The notes beneath the pieces were generated by a model. That model was not told where the DNA came from. It worked only from the letters and a program-made list of their open reading frames with translations, and made no database searches. A stretch of 64,000 bases of DNA. Origin: Pseudomaricurvus sp. HS19. GTDB lineage: Bacteria > Pseudomonadota > Gammaproteobacteria > Pseudomonadales > Cellvibrionaceae. Both the position numbers and the translations under genes were made by a program. The first letter of the stretch is position 1. Each line of letters begins with the position of its first letter. The DNA lies in the NCBI RefSeq assembly GCF_009857815.1, contig NZ_WVVW01000003.1, positions 186,001 to 250,000 of the forward strand, given 5' to 3'. Below are positions 1-8,215 of this stretch, one piece after another.

Positions 1-260
1 ATCTGTTTACCGAAGCCTGGTTTATCATCGACAAACAAGGTGTGAGTGTGAATGCCGTGGATCAGGCTCTGTTCAAACAGGTTGGCCTTGCTGCCGAAGT
101 GGCGGGCAATCAGCGAGGATGCCACCTCTGCCCGCGTGGCAATATCCCGGATGCCGGTTTTGGCATAGCCATGTTCACCAAACAGGTCGAAGGCGGCGGC
201 GAGAATACGGGCCTTGGTTTTTTCAGCGTTGCGGGGTTTGATGGCAGGAGTCTGGGTCAT
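1..260 (-). CDS. TetR/AcrR family regulator, N-terminal part (cut by window edge)
   Basis: Reading the minus strand from an ATG at 260 gives an uninterrupted frame that runs off the left edge. The visible 86 residues hold a TetR-type helix-turn-helix: a helix ending in ARILAAAFDLFGEHGY, then KTGIRDIATRAEV and the recognition helix SSLIARHFGSKANLFEQSL, which match the family pattern closely. Members are DNA-binding repressors released by a small ligand. The gene is divergent from the chromate transporter gene starting at 424, with about 160 bases between them, so it may control that gene or itself. The ligand-binding domain lies outside the window, so its signal cannot be guessed. Confidence 0.88.
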   Translation of the reverse strand, partial: MTQTPAIKPRNAEKTKARILAAAFDLFGEHGYAKTGIRDIATRAEVASSLIARHFGSKANLFEQSLIHGIHTHTLFVDDKPGFGKQ

Positions 261-423
261 GGCGGCCTCGGATAGAGGCGATTACCATAGCATACTGCCC
301 GATTCGGTAAACAGTCCGCAGGCTGTCATCGTCGGCGTGCAGGCTAAGCCGTTTTTACCGCGGGTTGTTTTGGTGTTTGCAACATGTGCAGGCAGCAGGT
401 CACAGGGACAGCAGAGAATTACT

Positions 424-1641
424 ATGTACAAAGATGTCACCCCAACGCCGGTCGCTCACAGTCCTCTGGATGTGTTTGTGGTCTTCCTGAAACTGGGCCT
501 CACCTCCTTTGGCGGTCCCATCGCGCACCTCGGTTATTTTCACCGCGAGCTGGTGCAAAAGCGCGGCTGGGTCAGCGAAAGTCAGTACGCCCAGCTGTTG
601 GCCCTGTGCCAGTTCCTGCCCGGGCCGGCCAGCAGCCAGCTGGGGTTTGTGTTGGGTTTGTTACGTGCCGGCTGGCGCGGGGCGTTGGCTGCGTTCGCCG
701 GTTTTACCCTGCCATCGGTCATGCTCATGCTGGGTTTTGCAGCGCTGCTGCCCTACCTGAGTGGTTCCATTGACCTGGCGATCATCCACGGCCTGAAACT
801 GGTGGCCTGCGCGGTGGTGGCGGATGCTGTATTGGGTATGTGGCGAAAGCTGTGCAGTGACTGGATACGCCGATTGCTGGCGGTAGCGGCGACGGTGCTG
901 GTGTTGTGGGGCGGCTCGGCGGTCTGGCAGCTGCTGGCTGTGGCCCTGGCAGCTGTGGTGGGCGGACAGTTTTGCCGTGGCTCCCCCGCTCTGCAGACAG
1001 CGGTCGTAGCGCCGGCCTATGGCCGCAAGGCGGGTGGCATTCTGCTGTCGCTGTTTGTAATGCTGTTGGTGGGGCTCTCACTGGTGGCGGCACTGTCTTC
1101 TGAGGTCGGTGGTGTTGCTGTGGCAGATGCTTTCTATCGCGCCGGTGCGCTGGTGTTTGGTGGTGGTCATGTGGTGCTGCCGCTGTTGCAGGAGTCGGTG
1201 GTGGAGAGTGGCTGGGTGAGCGATGCCGAGTTTCTCGCCGGCTACGGTGCGGCACAGGCACTGCCCGGACCGCTGTTTGCGTTCTCCGCCTATCTTGGCT
1301 CTCTGATACCGGCGGGACCGGGAGCCGGAGCTACCGCTGCCATGGCGCTGGTGTTTATGTTCCTGCCCGGCTTTTTACTGGTGGCTGCGGTGTTGCCTTT
1401 GTGGCACCAGGTCGCCTCCGGTCAGCGACTCAGTGGTGCCGTGGCTGGCGTCAATGCGGCGGTGGTGGGGTTGCTGGCGGCGGCGCTGTACAACCCTATA
1501 TTCACTTCGGGGGTGGCGGACTGGAGTGACTTGCTGATTGCGCTGGTGGGTTTTGCCTTACTGGCGGTATGGCGTTTGTCGCCGCTGTGGGTGGTTGGCT
1601 GGTGTGTGGCCGCTGCAGTACTGCGGGCAGTGGTCTTCTGA
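424..1641 (+). CDS. chrA: Chromate transporter, ChrA family (two CHR domains)
   Basis: This 405-residue inner membrane protein belongs to the CHR family, whose characterised members export chromate by proton-driven efflux. Two homologous halves are visible. The first begins VFLKLGLTSFGGPIAHLGYF and contains LCQFLPGPASSQLG. The second has AGALVFGGGHVVLPLL and AAQALPGPLFAFSAYLG. Each half contributes the family's FGGP/FGGG and PGP signatures, and hydrophobic helices fill the rest. The frame is open further upstream, but the ATG at 424 follows a purine-rich AGCAGAGAA stretch and places the conserved N-terminus correctly. Many environmental homologues have no proven substrate, so chromate is family knowledge rather than something shown here. 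Confidence 0.9.
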   Translation: MYKDVTPTPVAHSPLDVFVVFLKLGLTSFGGPIAHLGYFHRELVQKRGWVSESQYAQLLALCQFLPGPASSQLGFVLGLLRAGWRGALAAFAGFTLPSVMLMLGFAALLPYLSGSIDLAIIHGLKLVACAVVADAVLGMWRKLCSDWIRRLLAVAATVLVLWGGSAVWQLLAVALAAVVGGQFCRGSPALQTAVVAPAYGRKAGGILLSLFVMLLVGLSLVAALSSEVGGVAVADAFYRAGALVFGGGHVVLPLLQESVVESGWVSDAEFLAGYGAAQALPGPLFAFSAYLGSLIPAGPGAGATAAMALVFMFLPGFLLVAAVLPLWHQVASGQRLSGAVAGVNAAVVGLLAAALYNPIFTSGVADWSDLLIALVGFALLAVWRLSPLWVVGWCVAAAVLRAVVF

Positions 1642-1653
1642 ATGGGCGTAGTC

Positions 1654-1690
1654 TGCCTGACTCCTGTTGGTGAGTCACAGGAGTCAGGCA
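1654..1690. terminator. Strong hairpin between chrA and the convergent lipoprotein gene
   Basis: A 13-bp perfect stem (TGCCTGACTCCTG at 1654-1666, complement at 1678-1690) with an 11-base loop lies between two convergent genes. There is no clear T-run on either side, so it may be a transcript-stabilising or bidirectional stop structure rather than a textbook intrinsic terminator. Confidence 0.55.
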
Positions 1691-1727
1691 GGCAGGTGTA
1701 ACGTAGATGTGTCCGGCGAAATGTTAA

Positions 1728-2357
1728 CTAGAGTTTGGTGACCGAGATCGCCATGGCAGTGGATACCTGTATGACCACTTCCCGTCCAACCTGATCTTCT
1801 CGCAGTTCAACATCCTTGCGTACAGGCACTGTCTGCACTTCACCGTCAGGGAACTGCAGGGTGACGGTGTGCTTTTCCAGATCCACGGCGGTGACAACGG
1901 CGGTGACTTCAGCGACAGCAGTCATGCTGGACGCCGGTTTACTGCCTTCGGGAGCGTCGATGGCTACTGCTGCAGCGCCGTCGGCAGTGGGAGCGTCAAT
2001 GGGGTTGAGGTAGATAACGGTCTCCTGCTTATAAGAGATCTCGACATGGTCGCCCACCTCAACCTGTTCGAAATTTACCGCTTCCGGACCGATACTGACG
2101 GTTTTCTGGTGGCCCTCCCGGTCCTCAAGAGTCACGGTGCGTTGCTCGTAATCGATGGCAGTTACCGTGGCGGAAAGTTTGGCGGTCATGGTGGTGGAAC
2201 CACCGGGAACGCCTTCAACCCTGACGCTGGTTTCACTCACGTTCATGGTCAGGGAGCCATCTTCCTTTTCCTCCTGTTTGGCATCGCAGGCGGTAAGCAG
2301 CCCCAGAAGTAATGCACAAACAACCGCTTGTAATCCATATTGGTTAACGGGTTTCAT
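1728..2357 (-). CDS. Predicted lipoprotein of unknown function
   Basis: The product is about 209 residues. It starts MKPVNQYG, followed by a hydrophobic stretch and the lipobox LLTAC, so it is expected to be lipid-anchored on the periplasmic side. The mature part is acidic and contains two similar stretches reading YEQRTVTLEDREGHQKTVS and LEKHTVTLQFPDGEVQTVP. These are two beta-rich repeats with the pattern VTAxDxExxTVTL, which suggests a small tandem beta-domain. I chose the start at 2357 because GAGG lies about nine bases upstream; an in-frame ATG at 2372 would place that GAGG inside the gene. I do not recognise a named family. Confidence 0.75.
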   Translation of the reverse strand: MKPVNQYGLQAVVCALLLGLLTACDAKQEEKEDGSLTMNVSETSVRVEGVPGGSTTMTAKLSATVTAIDYEQRTVTLEDREGHQKTVSIGPEAVNFEQVEVGDHVEISYKQETVIYLNPIDAPTADGAAAVAIDAPEGSKPASSMTAVAEVTAVVTAVDLEKHTVTLQFPDGEVQTVPVRKDVELREDQVGREVVIQVSTAMAISVTKL

Positions 2358-2666
2358 CAGTGTGATCCTCATTCTGCAGGTTTCCTTAAGGTGATTGCTG
2401 TAGTACCGGAAAAAGAACGTGTGACGTGATTGACAGTCGTTTGGACATGCCGCCACGGTTGCGCAATATCTAAGGTAGCGTCGATCTGTTGAGGGAATAA
2501 TACAGAGTCGATTGGCAAGGTAAATAATTATTGCGCGGGTGTTTAATTGTGTGCCATTACAGGCGGTGATAGGTTGGGCGGGGCGCTGTCAGAGGTTGAT
2601 TCGGGTAGTGCATGTCTGCTGCAAAATCCTGCGTACAAAGTAACTTTAATATTCGCTGGTGTCTTT

Positions 2667-2693
2667 TTCATTGTGTTCATTGTGTTCATTGTG
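2667..2693. repeat. Three tandem copies of TTCATTGTG in the tpm upstream region
   Basis: A perfect 9-bp unit, TTCATTGTG, occurs three times head to tail at 2667-2675, 2676-2684 and 2685-2693, and a related TGTTCATTT lies near 2748. The repeat sits in the 420-base gap between the lipoprotein gene start (2357) and tpm (2779). It could be a slippage product or a cluster of regulator sites. Apart from it I see only an AT-rich tract around 2510-2545 in this gap. Confidence 0.7.
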
Positions 2694-2778
2694 GCCGGGT
2701 GTGAATTGCGTGGCTGCTGCGCTGATGTCAGTGAAAGGTGTAGTGTGTTCATTTTTCAAATGCAGGGTTGGAGGTAGT

Positions 2779-3423
2779 ATGGAAGCCGATTTCTGGATGC
2801 AAAAGTGGGACAAGGGTGAGCTGGGTTTTCACCAGAGTGTGGTCAATCCGTTTCTGGCCGCGCACCTGCAGGAATTAAATCTTGTTGCAGGTAGTCGAGT
2901 CTTTGTTCCTCTGTGCGGCAAATCACTGGATATGGTGTGGCTGCGTGACCAGGGTTTTCAGGTGGTGGGTATTGAACTGGTGCCGTCGGCAGTGGCGCAG
3001 TTTTTTGACGCTCTGGATGTTACACCGGAAATTACGGTGTGCGGTGAATTGCAGCGCTTCAGCGGCGCGGGTATCGAAGTGTTTGTCGGTGATTTCTTTG
3101 CCCTGACGCCCGCGTTGTTGGGAACTGTTGATCTGGTCTACGATCGCGCGGCGCTGGTGGCATTACCAGCGGAGATACGCCGGCGCTATGCGGAAAAAAT
3201 GATGCAGTTGTGCCGTGCTGTGCCGCAATTGCTGGTGACGTTTGATTACGAGCAGTCGTTGTTGGCCGGGCCACCCTTCTCCGTGCCGGAAGCCGAGGTG
3301 CAGCGACTGTATGGCGCTCAATACGGTTTGATTTGTCTGGACAGTGTTGCGGTCAGCGGTGGTCCAAGGGGAGATGTCGGCGCGCGGGAAATTGCCTGGC
3401 AGCTGGTATGGCAAAACGACTAA
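2779..3423 (+). CDS. tpm: Thiopurine S-methyltransferase family protein
   Basis: This 214-residue cytoplasmic SAM-dependent methyltransferase closely follows the bacterial TPMT family in length and sequence. It opens MEADFWMQKWDKGELGFHQS, then has the SAM-binding region RVFVPLCGKSLDMVWL and VVGIELV, and the later DLVYDRAALVALP. Bacterial members methylate thiopurines and oxidised selenium or tellurium species. The open frame extends 40 codons upstream, but the ATG at 2779 follows GGAGG at about five bases and gives the family N-terminus. It has no operon partner: the next gene is convergent, with only nine bases between the stop codons. Confidence 0.92.
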   Translation: MEADFWMQKWDKGELGFHQSVVNPFLAAHLQELNLVAGSRVFVPLCGKSLDMVWLRDQGFQVVGIELVPSAVAQFFDALDVTPEITVCGELQRFSGAGIEVFVGDFFALTPALLGTVDLVYDRAALVALPAEIRRRYAEKMMQLCRAVPQLLVTFDYEQSLLAGPPFSVPEAEVQRLYGAQYGLICLDSVAVSGGPRGDVGAREIAWQLVWQND

Positions 3424-3432
3424 CAGGTTGCG

Positions 3433-4440
3433 TTACTTGATCGCCTTGCCAAGATGGTCTGCCCAGGCCTTGTTGTGCTCATCCGTCGAGCAGGCCCCGG
3501 CGAGCAGCTCCGGGGTTACCAGTCTGCCTCGTTCGCGCAGGAAACCGCGCAGGTACGGATCAGACAGATACACACCGATGGCGTCTATTTGTTCCGCGGC
3601 ACCGCGGATGGATTGCACGGTGACCTTGCCGCGATTGGCCGGCTCAATAAAGTCTTCGGGGCGTGAGCGCATCGCATTGGCGATGGCGCTCAGTCGTTCA
3701 CCGCTCAGCGGGTGTGTCTGTCCCGGCGAGCCGGGCACATGGGGGTCGCGGATACTGACTGCGGTAAACCAGATCACCATGCCCAACGGGGGCAGTTGCA
3801 TACGGCGCAGTACCCGCATGGCAAATTGATCCGCCTGCGCTTCCTGTTGCTGCGCCGTGGCGGCGTCGATCCTGTCGTAGGGTTGGTGGCGGTGGTGCAC
3901 GTGTCCGAGCTCGTGTAGCAGGATAAACGCCAGCGCCGATTTAAGCGCTTTCTGGGATACGTCATCCACGTAGCTGTCCAGCTCATAGGCGTTGCCCGGG
4001 ATATTCAGGGCCGGGAGCATGGCGGGCAGGTCGATATCGCTGTAGTCCATGGCTGCCACATAGTCGAATACCGCTTCCTTGTTGCACTGGAAGCGCTCCA
4101 GCCAGGCCGTGGCAATTGCCATCTCATCCATAAAACGCACCGACATGGTGGGGATCAGCAGTAAACCGTTACCGGCGTTGGCAGAAAATTCAAAGGGGTC
4201 CACGCGCCGGTCCCAGGGTTGCAGCAGTTGCACCCGTTGCAGCGTCGCTAACTCATCGGCGAGCAGGTAGGCCGCCATATCCTCAAACAGCACGGCGCGG
4301 ATATTGGGCGAGTACACCAGGTTATAGCGCTTCAGGTCGCTGTCGGCATACAGTGTCCGGTAGTCGCGGGCCTGCACAGTGCTGCAGCAGAGTGTGATCA
4401 GGCAGGTAAGCAGCAGTGGGATGTGCCAGTCACTTGTCAT
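3433..4440 (-). CDS. Exported protein with HExxH metallopeptidase motif
   Basis: The 335-residue product begins with a signal peptide (MTSDWHIPLLLTCLITLCC, predicted cleavage after VQA). Near its middle it has LALAFILLHELGHVHHRH, which carries the zinc-metallopeptidase HELGH motif, followed about 30 residues later by EAQADQFAMRV, a plausible third zinc-ligand glutamate as in gluzincins. This layout resembles membrane or periplasmic M48-like or DUF-type peptidases, but I cannot name the family. The start at 4440 overlaps the end of the upstream gene by 11 bases, which suggests translational coupling; the open frame continues upstream inside that gene. The partner is the two-helix membrane protein at 4430-5035. 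Confidence 0.75.
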   Translation of the reverse strand: MTSDWHIPLLLTCLITLCCSTVQARDYRTLYADSDLKRYNLVYSPNIRAVLFEDMAAYLLADELATLQRVQLLQPWDRRVDPFEFSANAGNGLLLIPTMSVRFMDEMAIATAWLERFQCNKEAVFDYVAAMDYSDIDLPAMLPALNIPGNAYELDSYVDDVSQKALKSALAFILLHELGHVHHRHQPYDRIDAATAQQQEAQADQFAMRVLRRMQLPPLGMVIWFTAVSIRDPHVPGSPGQTHPLSGERLSAIANAMRSRPEDFIEPANRGKVTVQSIRGAAEQIDAIGVYLSDPYLRGFLRERGRLVTPELLAGACSTDEHNKAWADHLGKAIK

Positions 4441-5035
4441 CGGGACAGCTGCCATGGATGGAGTTGAACACTGAGCGCAGCTCCAATGGTGCGTCATCGG
4501 CAGGGCCGGCGTTGCCCAACTGCCACACAGGCCCCCACTCCTGCTCATTCCATACCGACAGCATCAGGCTGCGCTTGGCATCAGTGATGGCCAGTGTCAG
4601 CTGGTCGGATAATTCTGCAGCGGCCGCATCTGTACCAACCAGGCGCTGGGCGCAGTTCAGCATCCAGATGCTGTTAAGGGCTTTGCCGCGTTGTTGTGGG
4701 GTGATGTTTTCGGGGCGGGTGCCCATGCCGGTGAAACCGTGGAAAACATCACCGCCAGGGGTGCTGGCCTGTTCAATGGTACCGGGAGCACTAACCGACA
4801 CAGTGGAGGTTAGCGAGTAGTAGAGAATGATGCTGCCGAAGGCCGCAAAGAAAACCCCGGGCCCTACCCGGGAGAGCACCACCTTGACGCCCGGCAATTC
4901 GATTTTGCCCTTGCCGTCGTTCTGGAATGGCAGATGAAAGAAGAGCCGGTAACCGAGAAAGATAGCCATGCCGGCAATCAGTACACCGATGATGCGCTCA
5001 ATCATCCTCAGAACGACGGGATCATCCATGAACAC
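4430..5035 (-). CDS. Membrane-anchored protein of unknown function
   Basis: This protein of about 200 residues has two predicted membrane helices: one around residues 15-33 (IIGVLIAGMAIFLGYRLFF) and one around 58-77 (GPGVFFAAFGSIILYYSL). A soluble C-terminal half of about 120 residues follows. I recognise no family. It lies directly upstream of the HExxH peptidase-like gene with an 11-base overlap, so the two are probably co-translated and may act together at the membrane. An alternative start (MDDPVV) lies two codons downstream. Confidence 0.65.
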   Translation of the reverse strand: MFMDDPVVLRMIERIIGVLIAGMAIFLGYRLFFHLPFQNDGKGKIELPGVKVVLSRVGPGVFFAAFGSIILYYSLTSTVSVSAPGTIEQASTPGGDVFHGFTGMGTRPENITPQQRGKALNSIWMLNCAQRLVGTDAAAAELSDQLTLAITDAKRSLMLSVWNEQEWGPVWQLGNAGPADDAPLELRSVFNSIHGSCPDDK

Positions 5036-5119
5036 AGTCTCCAGTAAGCCGGGTGGGGAACCCGAGCACTGTCAGCCTGCAGCCGACCGCAGTTGCAGTG
5101 ATCGGGATGGGGTCAGTGG

Positions 5120-5332
5120 TCAGCCAAGGCTTTTATCAATGTTGTCGAACAGGGTGTTGAGGTCGTCAACGCCGGAACTGGCGGCGTGGGTGCGCACGCT
5201 TTTCACCAGTTTGTGCAGGTGGCTGGCGGTATCGCTATCCAACTGTCCCAGCTCCTTCATACGTTTGGTGAGTACCCCCACCATCATCAGCGACAGGTAG
5301 GCAATATGGTCGGTTTGATTTTGTGGTTGCAT
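5120..5332 (-). CDS. Small helical protein of unknown function
   Basis: A 70-residue open frame starts MQPQNQTDHIAYL and looks wholly alpha-helical and soluble. It lies upstream of, and in the same direction as, the 4430-5035 gene, with about 85 bases between them. An in-frame ATG follows GAGGGTC at a good distance. No family is recognised. The clean context (no competing frame, good ribosome site, gene-like composition) supports it as real. Confidence 0.55.
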   Translation of the reverse strand: MQPQNQTDHIAYLSLMMVGVLTKRMKELGQLDSDTASHLHKLVKSVRTHAASSGVDDLNTLFDNIDKSLG

Positions 5333-5392
5333 AGACCCTCCGATAGTCCTTCAAGCAGGTAGCTTTCAGTATAGAGGGTCAATCGCCGTGCG

Positions 5393-5426
5393 CGAGTCGC
5401 CGTTGTGTTTGGGCAACGGCGGCTCG
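5393..5426. terminator. Hairpin downstream of the SLC13 permease gene
   Basis: A stem of about 13 pairs with one mismatch (CGAGTCGCCGTTG at 5393-5405, partner 5414-5426) lies just past the stop of the minus-strand permease gene. It has no T-run, so it is only a probable transcription end or mRNA-stabilising structure. Confidence 0.5.
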
Positions 5427-5437
5427 CCGGAGGCGGG

Positions 5438-7273
5438 TTAAGGCTGGAAAGGGAACAGCAGCGGTGCCACAGCCAAGGTAGTCAGGTACGTCAGGAACAG
5501 TAGCGGCAGGCCGGTTTTGACGAAATCGGTAAACACATAGCGGCCGGGTTCCACCACCAGGGTCACCACCGGTGTGGCCACCGGGGTGGAGAAGGAGGAA
5601 GAGGCGGCAATCAACACCGCTACCGCAAACGGGAAGGGGGACAGACCCGCCGCCGTGGCTGCGTAGATGGCAATGGGCGACACCAATACCGCCGCTGCGG
5701 TATTGGAGAGCACCAGGCCGATACTGGCGGTAAGGAAGAACAGCAGCGTCATCAGCATGTAGGGGCCGGAGCTGGCGGAGAGGTTCATTAGTGCGTCGGC
5801 GATGATCTGGGTTCCGCCGGTCTTGTCCAGCGCCTGCGCCAGCGGCAGCATGCCCGCCAGCAGTACCAGGCTGCTCCAGCTGATGGAGCGGTAGGCCTCC
5901 TCCATGGTCAGGCAGCGGGTAAAGATGGCTGCCAGCGACGCCAGCATCACCGCCGGGATCAGGGGCACGATGTTGAACATGGTGAGCAGCACCATGGCGC
6001 CGAGGATCAGCAGCGAGGTGCCCATGCGATCGTAGGAGGGCACCACATCGGCGTGTTCGCTGGGGAATTCGGTGACCACAAAATCGTGGGGCTTCTGTGT
6101 CAGTTGCTGGATCTTTGACCAGGCGCCCACCACAAACATGCTGTCCGCCGGTTGCAGGCTGATATCCTCGAAATTCTCCACGGCCTTGAAGTTGCGGCGC
6201 AGGCCCAGCACGTGCACACCGTAGCTGGAGCGGAACTCACACTCGCGCAGGGACTTGCCCAGCAGTTGGGAATCCGGGTGGATCAGTACGGTGGCACCGC
6301 TGATGTCCCACAGCCAGCGCTGGCGGTCACTCCAGTTATGGGGCACCTCCACCAGCTGATGATCCTCCTGCAGGCGGTCGATGTCGTGGGGCTTGCCGAC
6401 CACGATAATGGAGGTGCCGAGACTCAGCTCAAAACTGGAAGCGGGTGAGGTAATGCGCTGTTTGCCGCGGCTGGTCTCCCGCAGCACACCCACTACCCGC
6501 ACGGTGTATTTGCTCTCCAGCTGGGCGTCGGCCAGGGTCATGTCCAGCAGGGGCGAACCGGGCACCATGCGCAGCTTGCGATAGGTGCTGCCGGGGCTGT
6601 GGTCCATCCACAGCTCCTCCACCGAGCGGGCGTCCTTCTTCTGTGTGGCGGCACTGATCTTGTCGCCGAGGATATGGCGGCCCACCAACAGGATGTAGAG
6701 GATGCAAACCACCAGCACGGCAAGCCCAACCGGGGTAAAACTGAAGAAGTTGAAACCGTCAAAACCGGCGGACTTGAGGGCCTCGTGCACCACGATATTG
6801 GGGGTGGTGGCAATCAGGGTCAGCATGCCGGAGATCAGCGAGGCGTAGGAGAGCGGGATCAGCATACGCTTGGAGTTCAGCCGGGTCTGGGCGGAAATGC
6901 GCAGCACCACCGGTATAAACAGTGCCACCACCACCGTGGAACTCATTACCGAACCCAGCAGGGCTGCACAGCCCATCACCAGCGCCAGCAGGCGTGTCTC
7001 GCTGCTGCCCCCCTGCTTCATCACCCAGTCACCCACCACGCGGGCTACGCCCGTGCGCGACAGCATCTCCCCCAGCACCAGCAGGCCTGCCACCAGCGCC
7101 ACCACCGGGCTGCCAAAGCCGGAGATGGCTTCGTTGACGGTGAGAATGCCGCTCAGGCTGAGGGTGATCACCACCAGGATGGCGACAATATCGAAGCGCA
7201 CACGGTTGCTGGCCATCAGCGCACCGGCCACCACAATCAACGCATAAACAAAAACCGTATCGCCGGTCAGCAT
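5438..7273 (-). CDS. SLC13-family permease with internal RCK_C (TrkA-C) domains
   Basis: This 611-residue inner membrane protein has the split architecture of bacterial SLC13/DASS-like permeases. There are membrane helices up to about residue 200, a soluble middle with two TrkA-C-type regulatory domains (around residues 215-300 and 315-395), and a second hydrophobic block from about 420 to the end. Recognisable pieces are LVVITLSLSGILTVNEAISG, MLPLAQALDKTGG and SNTAAAVLVSPIAI, the last being the conserved SNT motif of the transporter core. Relatives transport sulfate, dicarboxylates or other anions with sodium; the substrate is not deducible here. The start is followed at once by a membrane helix, and the gene appears monocistronic. 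Confidence 0.88.
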   Translation of the reverse strand: MLTGDTVFVYALIVVAGALMASNRVRFDIVAILVVITLSLSGILTVNEAISGFGSPVVALVAGLLVLGEMLSRTGVARVVGDWVMKQGGSSETRLLALVMGCAALLGSVMSSTVVVALFIPVVLRISAQTRLNSKRMLIPLSYASLISGMLTLIATTPNIVVHEALKSAGFDGFNFFSFTPVGLAVLVVCILYILLVGRHILGDKISAATQKKDARSVEELWMDHSPGSTYRKLRMVPGSPLLDMTLADAQLESKYTVRVVGVLRETSRGKQRITSPASSFELSLGTSIIVVGKPHDIDRLQEDHQLVEVPHNWSDRQRWLWDISGATVLIHPDSQLLGKSLRECEFRSSYGVHVLGLRRNFKAVENFEDISLQPADSMFVVGAWSKIQQLTQKPHDFVVTEFPSEHADVVPSYDRMGTSLLILGAMVLLTMFNIVPLIPAVMLASLAAIFTRCLTMEEAYRSISWSSLVLLAGMLPLAQALDKTGGTQIIADALMNLSASSGPYMLMTLLFFLTASIGLVLSNTAAAVLVSPIAIYAATAAGLSPFPFAVAVLIAASSSFSTPVATPVVTLVVEPGRYVFTDFVKTGLPLLFLTYLTTLAVAPLLFPFQP

Positions 7274-7445
7274 GAGGAAAATTCCTGCGGGGGTTACATC
7301 GGGGAAGGTAAATCAGGGCGCGCATTGTAGCGTAACAAGGCCCTTCGCGCCACGCGGGCCGGGCCGAAGGCCACGGGTGGCGGGGGTTTTCGGGTTTGGG
7401 AGGGGCTCCTGGCCGGGCTTTCTGCACCGGTAACTGCTACGGTAA

Positions 7446-7475
7446 ATTTAAATAAAGCACTTGCGTTATTTAAAT
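7446..7475. promoter_or_regulatory. 10-bp perfect inverted repeat, likely TetR operator
   Basis: ATTTAAATAA at 7446-7455 is repeated in inverse orientation at 7466-7475, with a 10-base spacer. It lies about 50 bases before the TetR gene at 7524 and between it and the divergent permease gene, the usual place for an autoregulatory TetR operator. Binding is inferred. Confidence 0.6.
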
Positions 7476-7523
7476 GGCGGGCACTACACTGCGAGCCAGC
7501 TGCCACTCCGGAATTCACTGCTC

Positions 7524-8174
7524 ATGAGCAAAGCCAATGCCCCGGCGCCGGGCAAATCCCGCACCCGCAATGACCCCCGTAAGGAGGCCACCCGCATCGC
7601 CATTATGGAGGCCGCAGAGACCCTCTTTGCCCAATCCGGTATCGAGGGGGTGTCCCTGCGACAGATCGGTGCGGCCATTGGTTCTTCCAATACCAGCGTG
7701 GTGGCCTACCACTTCGGCAGCAAGGAGGCGCTGGTGGAAGCCATCTTTCACTACCGCCTGCCGGCCATAGATGCCCGGCGCCGCGAGTTGCTGCAGGAGG
7801 CCCTGGGCGCCGGCAACGGCAATGATCCTCTCACCCTGCTGCGGGCCATCTGGTTACCACTGTTTGAGCAGGTCAATGAGACAGGCCAGCACAGCTACGC
7901 AGGCTTTATGTCCATGCTGATGTACTCCACCGTTGGCGATATTCGCCTGGCGGTGAGCAGTGATTACCCCACTACCAACGAACTGGGTGAACGCCTGCAG
8001 GCGGCCATGCCCGATGCTCTCAAACCCCTGTTCGATACCCGCATGCTGATGAACACCGTCATGGTGACCGGCGCACTGAAGATGATCGATCAGGCGCCCG
8101 CTGCCGTGGATGGTGCGCCGCTGTTTGCGGATACCTTGCGGATGGCGGCGGCAGCGCTGCTGGCTCCCCGATAA
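7524..8174 (+). CDS. TetR/AcrR family transcriptional regulator
   Basis: This 216-residue regulator has an N-terminal helix-turn-helix at about residues 20-65 (IAIMEAAETLFAQSGIEGV, then the recognition helix NTSVVAYHFGSKEALVEAIF). A ligand-binding domain without obvious family features follows. It is the first gene of a plus-strand run with the sulfatase at 8216 (41-base gap) and the metallo-beta-lactamase-fold gene. It therefore probably represses this operon, and perhaps itself, through the inverted repeat at 7446-7475. I chose ATG 7524 (MSKANAPAPG) over the upstream open-frame ATG at 7461 because the latter lies inside that operator. Confidence 0.88.
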   Translation: MSKANAPAPGKSRTRNDPRKEATRIAIMEAAETLFAQSGIEGVSLRQIGAAIGSSNTSVVAYHFGSKEALVEAIFHYRLPAIDARRRELLQEALGAGNGNDPLTLLRAIWLPLFEQVNETGQHSYAGFMSMLMYSTVGDIRLAVSSDYPTTNELGERLQAAMPDALKPLFDTRMLMNTVMVTGALKMIDQAPAAVDGAPLFADTLRMAAAALLAPR

Positions 8175-8215
8175 TCAACACCGACAACAATAATATTCAC
8201 CGGAGAATGTTCACG

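Noticed and set aside
2547-2777. Plus-strand frame of 76 residues with a hydrophobic VFFIVFIVFIV stretch
   Set aside because: The hydrophobic run is the triple TTCATTGTG repeat read in frame; no ribosome site and overlap with the tpm leader.
6599-7330. Plus-strand 243-residue histidine- and glutamine-rich frame
   Set aside because: Antisense to the SLC13 permease, whose membrane helices and motifs are convincing; low-complexity shadow.
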